Positions 1 to 7,970 of a stretch of DNA of 64,000 bases are shown piece by piece (position 1 is the first letter of the stretch; every line of letters begins with the position of its first letter). Source of the DNA: Chitinophagaceae bacterium (GTDB lineage: Bacteria > Bacteroidota > Bacteroidia > Chitinophagales > Chitinophagaceae); assembly GCA_022843585.1 (NCBI GenBank), contig JALHNJ010000001.1, positions 1,364,001-1,428,000 on the forward strand, read 5' to 3'. The notes beneath the pieces were generated by a model that worked only from the letters and a program-made list of their open reading frames with translations, did no database searches and was not told the origin of the DNA. A program made the position numbers and the translations under genes.

Positions 1-155
1 ATGCAGGTATGGAAGTATTTGCCATGAGTGTAGTTACGGATGTGGGCATCCGGGAAGAAGATAATATTATTACACATGAAGAAGTGCTGGAAGCGGCTAA
101 ACTGGCGGAGCCAAAACTGGCTACTATTTTTAAAGAACTGGTTGCTGCCATTTAA
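1..155 (+). CDS. Purine-nucleoside phosphorylase, C-terminal fragment
   Basis: The reading frame is open from the window edge to a TAA at 153-155 and reads AGMEVFAMSVVTDVG followed by HEEVLEAAKLAEPK. This matches the end of the trimeric purine-nucleoside phosphorylase family, which cleaves purine nucleosides with phosphate in the cytoplasmic salvage pathway. Only about the last 50 residues are present, so the catalytic part lies upstream of the window. The family call is from pattern recognition of the C-terminal AGMEVxAMSVVT segment. Confidence 0.7.
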   Translation, partial: AGMEVFAMSVVTDVGIREEDNIITHEEVLEAAKLAEPKLATIFKELVAAI

Positions 156-196
156 TTAACAATATTGATACTGAATTATACCTTTGCTATGCTATT

Positions 197-2275
197 TTGC
201 AAAGGTTTTTTTATAAGCATTCGCTAAACGAGTTTTCACTGGCACATAAGTTTACATATCTGTTATTTATCGGGTTATTTTTCTTTGCTACAACGGCAGA
301 AGCGCAACGACGTATTATACAAGACGCCGGGAACAGGGTACAGGGTGGTGGCGGAGGTTTAGGTAGAAGAACGGCGGGTACAGGAGCTGGCGATAGTTTG
401 CAGTACCGTAGTAAACATGAAGATTCAATAACCATTAGTTTTCGTTATCTCGACAGCACCCGCAGTTATAAATTAGATTCTTCTATTTTAGATTTTACCC
501 GCCGGTTTCCCATTCCTGCTACACATATTTATTTAGGCAATACAGGCAATGCTGCAAGATCATTATTGTTTACTCCCAATTTTGAAGCAGGTTTTGATGC
601 CGGCTTTCATGCTTTTGATATTTATAAATGGAAATTAGAAAAGGTTCGCTTTTTTAATACTACCCGTCCTTATAGTGAACTGAATTATATGCTGGGAAGC
701 AGGGTAGAGCAGATCATTGAATTGTTACATACACAAAACATACGACCCAACTGGAATTTTTCTTTTGGTTACCGGTTGATCAATGCGCCAGGTTTTTTTA
801 AAAATCAGAAGACTAATCACAACAACTATTTGCTAACGTCAAGATTTCAATCAAAGAATCTGCGTTACACTAACTACTTTGTATTGCTGGGAAATAAATT
901 ACAATCGGCAGAGAATGGTGGCATACAGGATACGGCCGATTATTTGAATGATCCGGATTATAAAGACCGTTTTAATATTGATACCAAATTAGGCGGCAGC
1001 GATCCCTTCTCTTCCAATTTCTTCAGCACAAATATCAATACAGGTAATAAATACAGCTTGTTTACAGGGTTGCTGCGTCAGCAATATGATTTTGGAAAAA
1101 AAGATTCGATAGTCACAGATTCAACAGTGATTCCGTTATTCTATCCAAGGTTACGATTTGAACATACATTACAATTAGATCAGAATAAATACAATTTTGT
1201 TGACAATAATGCAGACTCCTTGTATTATAAAAGGTATTACGATACAACATTAAGAAAACCAAAGGATACATTTTTGTTAGCAGAAAGATGGCAAACATTG
1301 ACCAATGATTTTTCTATTTATCAGTTTCCGGATGTTAAAAACCTGAACCAGTTTATTAAGCTGGGAGTGATGCTGCAAACGATCAGTGGTGAATTATCAT
1401 CCGGGAAAACGACTTTTATAAATACAGCGGGGCATGCGGAGTACAGAAATAAAACCCGGAACCTGCTTTGGGATATTGAAGCCAATGGAAAACTATTCTT
1501 TACCGGATTTAATGCCGGCGATTACCAGGCACATATTAGCTTGCAACGATTACTGGGAAAGAAAATAGGTTATATACAATTGGGTTTTGAAAATACAAGT
1601 CGTACACCATCCTTTATTTTTGATAGCAGGAGCAGTTTTTACTTGTTACATACTATTAAAAATTTCAAGAAGGAGAATAACACACACCTGTTTGCTTCTT
1701 ACTTTTTACCCTCCTTTAAATTCCGTCTAACAGGTCATTATTACCTGGCAACTAATTATACCTATTTTACTAATTATAAAGACCCAGAGCAGGAAAGTGC
1801 TTTGTTCAATGTTTTGCAAATTGTATTGGAGAAAACAATTAAGATCGGTAAGCGGTGGAACTGGCACACAGATATTTATTTTCAGCAGGTAATAGGCAAT
1901 GCGCCGGTTAATGTACCGGCTATTTTTACCCGTACTCGTATTGGTTATGAAGGAAATCTGGGGTTCAAAAATCTTGATATTGCAATTGGCGCAGAAATAA
2001 AATACAGGGCTCCGTACAAAGCAGATGGCTATTCACCAGTACTAGGCCAGTTTTCTTACCAGGATACAGTAACCATAAAAAATCCACTACCTGATATTGC
2101 AGCTTATCTGCACTTCCGTATTCGGCCTTTTAAGGCTTTTGTAAGGGTTGAAAACCTGAATACCGCTCAAAACCAGGATGGATTTGGCTTTACCCGCAAT
2201 AATTTGGTGGCTCCAGGCTATGCTTTACCGGGTTTACAGTTGCGGTTAGGCATCTATTGGAGCTTTGTTAATTGA
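197..2275 (+). CDS. Putative outer-membrane porin (Porin_10-like)
   Basis: A 692-residue protein with an N-terminal hydrophobic signal segment (about residues 18-34) ending in a TAEAQ cleavage-like site. A Gly/Arg-rich linker follows, then a long run of alternating aromatic/polar strands typical of an outer-membrane beta-barrel. The sequence type resembles the Bacteroidota putative porin family (Porin_10), whose substrates are generally unknown. No ATG fits the N-terminus: the start is a TTG at 197, just upstream of the signal segment. A TACCTTTG box at 179-186 resembles the Bacteroidota -7 element, which would leave a very short leader. No partner gene is adjacent. Confidence 0.7.
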   Translation: MQRFFYKHSLNEFSLAHKFTYLLFIGLFFFATTAEAQRRIIQDAGNRVQGGGGGLGRRTAGTGAGDSLQYRSKHEDSITISFRYLDSTRSYKLDSSILDFTRRFPIPATHIYLGNTGNAARSLLFTPNFEAGFDAGFHAFDIYKWKLEKVRFFNTTRPYSELNYMLGSRVEQIIELLHTQNIRPNWNFSFGYRLINAPGFFKNQKTNHNNYLLTSRFQSKNLRYTNYFVLLGNKLQSAENGGIQDTADYLNDPDYKDRFNIDTKLGGSDPFSSNFFSTNINTGNKYSLFTGLLRQQYDFGKKDSIVTDSTVIPLFYPRLRFEHTLQLDQNKYNFVDNNADSLYYKRYYDTTLRKPKDTFLLAERWQTLTNDFSIYQFPDVKNLNQFIKLGVMLQTISGELSSGKTTFINTAGHAEYRNKTRNLLWDIEANGKLFFTGFNAGDYQAHISLQRLLGKKIGYIQLGFENTSRTPSFIFDSRSSFYLLHTIKNFKKENNTHLFASYFLPSFKFRLTGHYYLATNYTYFTNYKDPEQESALFNVLQIVLEKTIKIGKRWNWHTDIYFQQVIGNAPVNVPAIFTRTRIGYEGNLGFKNLDIAIGAEIKYRAPYKADGYSPVLGQFSYQDTVTIKNPLPDIAAYLHFRIRPFKAFVRVENLNTAQNQDGFGFTRNNLVAPGYALPGLQLRLGIYWSFVN

Positions 2276-2307
2276 TTCTCAAAAGCTTACTTATCGGCTT
2301 AATCTGT

Positions 2308-2337
2308 TTTGCATACCGGATAATGCTGTTATCTTTG
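2308..2337 (+). promoter_or_regulatory. Bacteroidota-type promoter for the metal locus
   Basis: TTTG at 2308-2311 and TATCTTTG at 2330-2337 are separated by 18 nt, fitting the TTTG / TAnnTTTG (-33/-7) pattern of Bacteroidota housekeeping promoters. The next ATG is at 2348, so the transcript would have only a few bases of leader. The call is by motif only. Confidence 0.5.
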
Positions 2338-2347
2338 TAGCTCGTTC

Positions 2348-2740
2348 ATGAAAAAGCTAATCGCTGCCATATCATTTGCTTGTTACTTCATACTTTCTTG
2401 TGGAGTTGTTTTCAATGCACATTATTGTATGAACAGGTTAGCGTCTGTTCAACTATATGATACCACGGTAGATGTTTGTGGAAAGTGCGGTATGGATATT
2501 CATGAATCAAACGGCTGCTGTCGTGATGAAGTGACGGTAGTAAAGATTGAGCAAGATCAGAATAAAACTTCCTTACTAACCTTTGAACTTCCTGCTATTG
2601 AAACAATAGCAATAACTCCTTCGGAATTCATCGTTTTACCATTTGAGAATTTTGACGGACAGCGTCATTTTCATAATCATTCCCCACCTTTATTATCTGC
2701 ACAGGATACCTATTTGCAGAATAATGTTTTCAGAATTTGA
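2348..2740 (+). CDS. HYC_CC_PP family protein (metal-locus small protein)
   Basis: A 130-residue protein with an N-terminal hydrophobic segment (about residues 5-23). The family-defining landmarks are in order: HYC at about residues 25-27, CGKCG and GCCRD in the middle, and a C-terminal HSPPLLSAQDTYLQNNVFRI tail. In Bacteroidota these proteins are commonly found beside heavy-metal-associated (HMA) domain proteins and metal TonB receptors, as here. The biochemical role is unknown; the conserved His and Cys residues suggest metal contact in the periplasm or membrane, which is inference. It is the first gene of a co-directional run extending to about 7.8 kb. Confidence 0.75.
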   Translation: MKKLIAAISFACYFILSCGVVFNAHYCMNRLASVQLYDTTVDVCGKCGMDIHESNGCCRDEVTVVKIEQDQNKTSLLTFELPAIETIAITPSEFIVLPFENFDGQRHFHNHSPPLLSAQDTYLQNNVFRI

Positions 2741-2885
2741 GAAGACGTTAAGAAGCTGTGAGTTTTGAGCCCTGAACTTGGCAAAGGGTGATTTAAGAAC
2801 CGCTTCTTTTATTATTATAATTCCTTTATGGAATAGTATCACTACTAAGTCTTTAATCAAATCGTATATTTTAAATTTATTTATA

Positions 2886-3455
2886 ATGAAAACATTAAGA
2901 GTATTTCCAATCGTTACTTTACTGATGGCTGTTACCTCTATTTCTTATGGTCAGAAAGTAAAAGCAGAAACTTTTCAGGTATCGGGTAACTGTGGTATGT
3001 GCAAAACAAAAATTGAAAAAGCTGCTAAAGAGGCAGGTGCAAAAGATGCAAGCTGGGATGCAGAAACAAAAGTGCTGACGGTAAAATACAACAGTTCATC
3101 TACGAATACAGCTAAACTACAACAGAAGATAGCAGAGGTAGGTTATGACAATGCAGGCTTTAAAGCCACTGTTGATTCATACAATAGCTTACATGGTTGT
3201 TGCAAGTACGATAGAACCGCTGATGTAAAAGCTGATTGCTGTAAAGATGGCAAATGCACAATGGCAGGCCATGATGGTAAAGATTGTTGCCAAGACGGTA
3301 AGAAAATGGATTGCTGCAAAGATGGCAAGTGCACAATGGCAGGACATGATGGTAAAGAATGCTGCAAAGACGGTAAGAAAATGGATTGCTGCAAAGATGG
3401 CAAGTGTACCAAAGAAGGTCATAGCGGAAAAGATTGTTGCAAAACATCACACTAA
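2886..3455 (+). CDS. Secreted HMA-domain protein with Cys/His-rich repeat tail
   Basis: A 189-residue protein. I chose the ATG at 2886 because it directly precedes a clean signal peptide (residues 1-22, ending SYGQ); an open frame extends further upstream without signal character. Residues about 27-95 form an HMA fold with the metal-binding GNCGMC motif (Cys36, Cys39). After a linker, the C-terminus has three 25-residue repeats of the type DCCKDGKCTMAGHDGK, each with several Cys and one His. The design suggests a periplasmic metal chaperone or sponge (copper or another soft metal); the metal is not determinable from sequence. It lies between the HYC_CC_PP gene and a second HMA gene. Confidence 0.8.
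   Translation: MKTLRVFPIVTLLMAVTSISYGQKVKAETFQVSGNCGMCKTKIEKAAKEAGAKDASWDAETKVLTVKYNSSSTNTAKLQQKIAEVGYDNAGFKATVDSYNSLHGCCKYDRTADVKADCCKDGKCTMAGHDGKDCCQDGKKMDCCKDGKCTMAGHDGKECCKDGKKMDCCKDGKCTKEGHSGKDCCKTSH
3234..3455 (+). repeat. 75-bp in-frame tandem repeat encoding Cys/His units
   Basis: Three copies start at 3234, 3309 and 3384, the last one truncated by the stop codon. Each full copy is 75 bp and encodes 25 residues. Copies 1 and 2 differ at only a few codons (such as CCQ versus CCK), so the array probably grew by recent duplication and may vary in copy number between strains. Confidence 0.85.
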
Positions 3456-3476
3456 TCACACTTTAAAATTGTGCGT

Positions 3477-4022
3477 ATGCTAAAGCTATTATGTATTGTA
3501 GTAGCAGCAGTGCTGTCTATGCAATCAAATGCCCAGTTCAGTAGGGGAACATTGCAGGCAACCGGACTTACCTGTGCCATGTGCAGCAATGCCGTTAACA
3601 AAGCATTGCAGGCTGTTTCTTTTATTGAATCGGTAAAATCAGATATTAAAAACTCAGCTTTCAGTATCGTATTTAAGCAAAATGCGGAGATAAACATTGA
3701 TGCGTTAAAAGATGCAGTAGAGGATGCAGGATTTTCTATTGGTAATCTCAAACTCACCGGAACTTTTGATGGCGTTAAGATTGCAAACGATCTGCATGTA
3801 ACTATTGGCAACGCTAACTTTCATTTCCTGGATGTAAAAGAGCAAACATTGAATGGTGAAAGCACCATTACAGTCTTGGACAAGAATTTTGTAACGGCGA
3901 AGCAGTTTAAAAAAATAAGTTCGTCATCAAAAATGGCTTGTGTGCAAACAGGAAAAGCAGCGGAATGTTGCAGTAAAGATGGCGTAGCTGCTGATGCAAG
4001 AGTGTATCATGTAACTATTTAA
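3477..4022 (+). CDS. Secreted HMA-domain protein
   Basis: A 181-residue protein with a signal peptide (residues 1-20, ending SNAQ). An HMA-like domain at about residues 24-90 has the motif GLTCAMC (Cys33, Cys36). A second region lacks CxxC but has a late cysteine pair (ECCSKDG) near the C-terminus. I prefer the ATG at 3477 over the GTG at 3471. The gene follows the repeat-tailed HMA gene by 21 nt and is closed by a hairpin terminator at 4031. A role as periplasmic metal binder or exchange partner in the same locus is inferred. Confidence 0.75.
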   Translation: MLKLLCIVVAAVLSMQSNAQFSRGTLQATGLTCAMCSNAVNKALQAVSFIESVKSDIKNSAFSIVFKQNAEINIDALKDAVEDAGFSIGNLKLTGTFDGVKIANDLHVTIGNANFHFLDVKEQTLNGESTITVLDKNFVTAKQFKKISSSSKMACVQTGKAAECCSKDGVAADARVYHVTI

Positions 4023-4030
4023 AAATTACA

Positions 4031-4058
4031 GCACCACGCTGCAATGCGTGGTGCTTTT
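4031..4058 (+). terminator. Intrinsic terminator after the HMA genes
   Basis: A perfect 9-bp stem (GCACCACGC at 4031-4039 with GCGTGGTGC at 4046-4054), 6-nt loop and TTTT tail. It separates the HMA genes from the thioredoxin gene, which begins only 11 nt later, so it may act as an attenuating partial terminator. Confidence 0.75.
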
Positions 4059-4069
4059 AAATTTAACCT

Positions 4070-4561
4070 ATGCTTAACCGTAAATTATTTTTACTGGTTC
4101 TTTTTTCTTTTTTCTTTCTAACAACTACACGGGCACAACCCCGCCAGGGAATGCAGGCTTATGAAATTGCATTGCCAACCGTTTCGGGTGATACTATTCG
4201 TCTTTCATCATTAAAAGGGAAAGTAGTGTTGCTTGATTTTTGGGCATCCTGGTGTGTTCCATGCCGCCTTTCAAATAGACAGCTAAACAAACTATATCCG
4301 AAATATAAAGACAAAGGCTTTGAAATTTTCGCCGTATCAATGGATAATGAAAAAGCGGATTGGGAAAAAGCAATCAAGAAAGATAAGGTGAGCTGGCTAC
4401 AGGTAAATGCTCCCGGTGGTTGGGATACTCCCACTGCCTTGCAATGGAGGGTGGAAGCATTACCTACTTCTTATCTAATAGATAAAAACGGGAATTTGTT
4501 AGCCATGGATCTGGAAGGAAAGAATTTGGAGAAAGCGTTGAAGGAACTTATTGACAAATGA
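4070..4561 (+). CDS. TlpA-like periplasmic thioredoxin
   Basis: A 163-residue protein with a signal peptide (about residues 1-23, ending TTRAQ) and an AhpC/TSA-Redoxin type thioredoxin fold. The active site WCVPC has Cys62 and Cys65, and the cis-proline loop appears as ALPTSYLID. TlpA-like proteins reduce disulfides in the periplasm. In a metal locus the natural targets would be the CxxC motifs of the HMA proteins or of a cuproprotein; this is inference from neighbourhood. The stop precedes the next gene's preferred ATG by 13 nt, consistent with co-transcription. Confidence 0.85.
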   Translation: MLNRKLFLLVLFSFFFLTTTRAQPRQGMQAYEIALPTVSGDTIRLSSLKGKVVLLDFWASWCVPCRLSNRQLNKLYPKYKDKGFEIFAVSMDNEKADWEKAIKKDKVSWLQVNAPGGWDTPTALQWRVEALPTSYLIDKNGNLLAMDLEGKNLEKALKELIDK

Positions 4562-4574
4562 TCAAATCAATAGT

Positions 4575-5402
4575 ATGAACAAATTCGTTCTTATAATTAT
4601 TTCTTTCTTAACGATACAGGCAAAAGGGCAAGAGTTATACGTTTTTTCGGAGCCTGCCTCAAACATTCCTGCCAACTCAATAAGCTTAAAACTGAAGGAG
4701 CATTTTGTTGTAAATGATGAACGATACAACCGGGCCTCTAATCGTATTATGCCACAGGTAATGTGGGGTGTAAATAAAAACTGGATGGTTCGTTTGGGAG
4801 CTTCGTTTTCAAATATGCATACCAGCAATTTCAAGTACGAATCGGTTAACCTGTATGCGAAGTATCGTTTTTTATCGAAGGATGAAATACATAAACACTT
4901 CCGCATGGCCGTATTTGCAGATGCAAGTACTACCCAGGCACCTTTTCATTATGATGAAATAACATTGATGGGTGATAAAAGTGGGGTAGAAGCCGGGTTG
5001 ATCGCTACTCAACTTTGGCATAAGCTGGCGGTTTCAGCTACCGTAAGTCATACGCAGGTGTTGGATGAGTCAAGGAACAATAAAGTAATTTATGTGCCAT
5101 CCCGAAATTACCAGGCAATGAACTATTCGCTATCGGCAGGTTATTTATTATTGCCCAAAGAGTACACTGATTATAAGCAGATGAACCTGAACTTGTACAC
5201 CGAGCTATTGGCACAACAAACTTTAGATCGTAAAACACATTTTGTAGATCTTGCCCCGGCACTGCAGTTCATCTTCAACAGTAATTTTAAAGTTAATATT
5301 GGCTACCGTTTCCAGGTAAGCGGCAATATGGACAGGATGACCACGGATAGCTGGCAGCTAAGTGTAGAACGTACTTTCCTCAATGCATTTAAGAAGAAAT
5401 AA
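4575..5402 (+). CDS. Small outer-membrane barrel protein of the metal locus
   Basis: A 275-residue protein with signal peptide (MNKFVLIIISFLTIQAKGQ) and many short alternating strands ending in an aromatic-containing C-terminal strand, suggesting a small outer-membrane beta-barrel. An upstream in-frame ATG at 4551 would overlap the thioredoxin gene; 4575 is preferred because it begins the signal peptide. I do not recognise a named family. Its position between a thioredoxin and a TonB receptor suggests a role in metal uptake or sensing, unproven. A strong terminator follows. Confidence 0.6.
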   Translation: MNKFVLIIISFLTIQAKGQELYVFSEPASNIPANSISLKLKEHFVVNDERYNRASNRIMPQVMWGVNKNWMVRLGASFSNMHTSNFKYESVNLYAKYRFLSKDEIHKHFRMAVFADASTTQAPFHYDEITLMGDKSGVEAGLIATQLWHKLAVSATVSHTQVLDESRNNKVIYVPSRNYQAMNYSLSAGYLLLPKEYTDYKQMNLNLYTELLAQQTLDRKTHFVDLAPALQFIFNSNFKVNIGYRFQVSGNMDRMTTDSWQLSVERTFLNAFKKK

Positions 5403-5423
5403 CAGGAATTCCTAGTTTTTCTG

Positions 5424-5453
5424 AAAGGCAGCTTGAAAATAGCTGCCTTTTTT
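5424..5453 (+). terminator. Intrinsic terminator
   Basis: A perfect 10-bp stem (AAAGGCAGCT at 5424-5433 with AGCTGCCTTT at 5441-5450), 7-nt loop and T-rich tail. It ends the first metal-locus transcript just before the promoter of the TonB receptor. Confidence 0.85.
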
Positions 5454-5454
5454 A

Positions 5455-5484
5455 TTTGGGACTACGACAGAATTGTTATATTTG
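5455..5484 (+). promoter_or_regulatory. Bacteroidota-type promoter of the TonB receptor gene
   Basis: TTTG at 5455-5458 and TATATTTG at 5477-5484, 18 nt apart, fit the TTTG / TAnnTTTG pattern. The start codon lies 52 nt downstream of the -7 box, leaving room for the palindrome at 5495-5514. Motif evidence only. Confidence 0.55.
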
Positions 5485-5494
5485 ACTAAACATA

Positions 5495-5514
5495 TTTTTA
5501 GACTAGACTAAAAA
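5495..5514. promoter_or_regulatory. 20-bp palindromic operator candidate (DtxR/MntR-like)
   Basis: TTTTTAGACTAGACTAAAAA is symmetric about the CTAG centre apart from the A at positions 8 and 13: arms TTTTTAG and CTAAAAA are perfect complements. It lies 10 nt after the -7 box and 21 nt before the ATG of the TonB receptor, where a bound repressor would block transcription. The TTAG-n-CTAG-n-CTAA layout is like DtxR-family metal repressor sites; the identity of the regulator is inference. A looser CTAAA/TTTAG pair continues to about 5525. Confidence 0.5.
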
Positions 5515-5535
5515 ATAGTTTAGATTAAGTGAACA

Positions 5536-7818
5536 ATGAATAAGATTTTACTTCTTAGCTTTCTTTTTATTGGCAATTTGTTGCATGCACAACGAGCTGT
5601 TCATGGTGAAGTGCTGGATATTATCACCGGTGAACCCGTTGCTGCAGCCACCGTATCTACCAGCGATTCAATTCGTACAGTTGGATGTAATGAAAAAGGA
5701 AAATTTACTATTCAACTTTCCGGCTCCGGATTATTAAACATATCTGCAGTTGGCTATGAATCCAAATCAGTATCAGTTGGTAGTAAAGACCACCTGGTTG
5801 TTTTATTGGTATCCACACAAAAAGAATTGGATGCGGTTGTTGTAACCGGTACCATGAAGCCTGTAAAGAAATTAGAAAGCCCGGTTGCTGTAGAAGTGTA
5901 CACACCACAATTTTTTAAAAAGAACCCAACACCAAGTATTTTTGAATCCTTGCAAAATATAAACGGAGTCCGTCCGCAATTAAATTGCAGTGTTTGTAAT
6001 ACAGGTGATATACATATCAACGGACTAGAAGGCCCTTATACAATGATCACTATTGATGGAATGCCCATCGTTAGCAGCCTGGCTTCTGTGTATGGTTTAT
6101 TTGGCATACCTACACAATTGATCGACCGTGTAGAGATTGTAAAAGGCCCCGCATCTGGCTTGTATGGTTCAGAAGCTATTGGTGGCTTAATTAATATTAT
6201 CACTAAATCATCCGATAAAGCCCCGTTATTTACTGCCAATTTTATGACTACCAGTTGGCTGGAGCATAACCTTGATTTAGGTGTTAAAATTAAGGTTGGG
6301 AAAAGGGCATCTTCACTACTGGGTGTAAACTATTATAATTATCAACAACCAATAGATAAGAATGGCGACCAGTTTACAGATGTTACTTTACAGCATCGCA
6401 TTTCTGTTTTCAATAAATTAAGTTTTGTAAGAAAGAATAACCGGGTAGCAACAATAGCGGGCCGTTATTTTTATGAGAACCGATGGGGTGGCGAAATGCG
6501 ATACAATAAAAGTTTTCGTGGTACCGATAGTGTGTACGGCGAAAGTATTAATACCAATCGCTGGGAGTTAATTGGTAATTACCAGTTGCCGGTAAAAGAA
6601 AAAATATTTTTCTCTTTTTCTGCTACAGGGCATAACCAGGATTCTTATTACGGAACAATGCCTTATCTCGGCAAACAGCGAATTGTTTTTAACCAGTTTA
6701 CCTGGGATAAACAGGCCGGTGCATCGCATAGTCTTTTAATTGGTGCAGCAGCCCGGTATAATTTTTATGATGATAATTCTACTGCTACATTAGATACATT
6801 AACGGGGGCTAATAAGCCTGATAATTATATTTTGCCAGGAGTGTTTGTACAGGACGAATGGAAGTTGCACAAAAAACATTTGTTGCTGCTTGGGGTGCGG
6901 TACGATTATCATCCGGTTCATAAAAGTATAATCACACCAAGAGTTGCCTGGAAATGGACATTGCCCGGCCAACAGGTATTTCGATTGAATGCCGGAACCG
7001 GCTTTCGGGTAGTTAGTTTATTTACCGAAGAGCATGCAGCACTAACCGGTGCAAGAGCTGTTGAAATTAAAGAATCGCTGAACCCGGAAAAGAGCTTTAA
7101 CACAAACTTGAATTATACCAAATATTTTAAATGGAACAATACAGCATTTAATATTGATGCTTCGGCATGGTATTCTTATTTCCACAACCAGATCATTCCT
7201 GATTACGATACAGACCCCAATAAGATCATTTATAGAAATCTTACTGGTTATGCTGCATCAAAAGGGCTTACACTAAATGCAGAGTTGAACATTGGCCATC
7301 GATTCAAAAGTTTAGTTGGAGTAACGCTACAGGATGTGGCTAAGTTTGAAAAAGATGATGCTGGTAAAAAAATAAAACAAGAACAAGTGCTCACAGAAAA
7401 ATGGAGCGGTACCTGGGCATTCACCTATTCATTTCCTGCTATTGGATTAACTGTTGATTATACCGGAAATATTTACGGCCCGATGCGGTTACCCCTTTTA
7501 TCAGCATTGGATCCAAGGCCGGCCTATTCTCCCGTATGGAGTATTCAGAATATACAATTCACCAAATTGCTCAACAAAAAAATTGAATTGTTTGGTGGTA
7601 TAAAAAATTTATTGAACTGGACACCTGCAAAGAACACTCCGTTCATCATTGCCCGTTCACATGATCCCTTTGATAAAAAGGTGCAATATGGTACGGATGG
7701 AAAAATTCTTGTTACTTCGGAGAACCCGTATGCACTCAGCTTTGATCCTTCTTACGTTTATGCACCCAACCAGGGAATTCGTTTCTTTGCGGGGCTGAGA
7801 TTTACTGTGAAGAAATAA
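5536..7818 (+). CDS. TonB-dependent receptor, probable metal or metallophore uptake
   Basis: A 760-residue receptor: signal peptide (residues 1-18), carboxypeptidase-regulatory-like domain (about 20-95), plug domain (about 110-225, with GLEGPYTMITIDGMPIV and VEIVKGPASGLYGSEAIGG), then a beta-barrel to the C-terminus. The plug carries an unusual CSVC pair (Cys151, Cys154) where most receptors have no cysteine. It would import its ligand through the outer membrane using TonB energy. The neighbourhood of HMA proteins and a palindrome like metal-repressor sites argue for a metal substrate; which one is unknown. It has its own promoter and is a monocistronic transcript by appearance. Confidence 0.85.
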   Translation: MNKILLLSFLFIGNLLHAQRAVHGEVLDIITGEPVAAATVSTSDSIRTVGCNEKGKFTIQLSGSGLLNISAVGYESKSVSVGSKDHLVVLLVSTQKELDAVVVTGTMKPVKKLESPVAVEVYTPQFFKKNPTPSIFESLQNINGVRPQLNCSVCNTGDIHINGLEGPYTMITIDGMPIVSSLASVYGLFGIPTQLIDRVEIVKGPASGLYGSEAIGGLINIITKSSDKAPLFTANFMTTSWLEHNLDLGVKIKVGKRASSLLGVNYYNYQQPIDKNGDQFTDVTLQHRISVFNKLSFVRKNNRVATIAGRYFYENRWGGEMRYNKSFRGTDSVYGESINTNRWELIGNYQLPVKEKIFFSFSATGHNQDSYYGTMPYLGKQRIVFNQFTWDKQAGASHSLLIGAAARYNFYDDNSTATLDTLTGANKPDNYILPGVFVQDEWKLHKKHLLLLGVRYDYHPVHKSIITPRVAWKWTLPGQQVFRLNAGTGFRVVSLFTEEHAALTGARAVEIKESLNPEKSFNTNLNYTKYFKWNNTAFNIDASAWYSYFHNQIIPDYDTDPNKIIYRNLTGYAASKGLTLNAELNIGHRFKSLVGVTLQDVAKFEKDDAGKKIKQEQVLTEKWSGTWAFTYSFPAIGLTVDYTGNIYGPMRLPLLSALDPRPAYSPVWSIQNIQFTKLLNKKIELFGGIKNLLNWTPAKNTPFIIARSHDPFDKKVQYGTDGKILVTSENPYALSFDPSYVYAPNQGIRFFAGLRFTVKK

Positions 7819-7970
7819 TTTTGTTATGCAGGTTCGCTGAGGATGTAATGCGTTCGCTGTATTCTATTCGTGAAATACCGGCTTGTTAAAGTGTCAGGAT
7901 TTTCCTGTTAACAAACAAATTTTTTTCTTTTCCAGTGACTGCTACATTTGCTCTCGCAAACAAATAACCT

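Noticed and set aside
3143-3459. Long reverse-strand open frames across the HMA repeat tail
   Set aside because: They mirror the tandem repeat of the plus-strand gene; the translation is repetitive Ser/Pro/Leu or Cys/His low complexity, with no start context.
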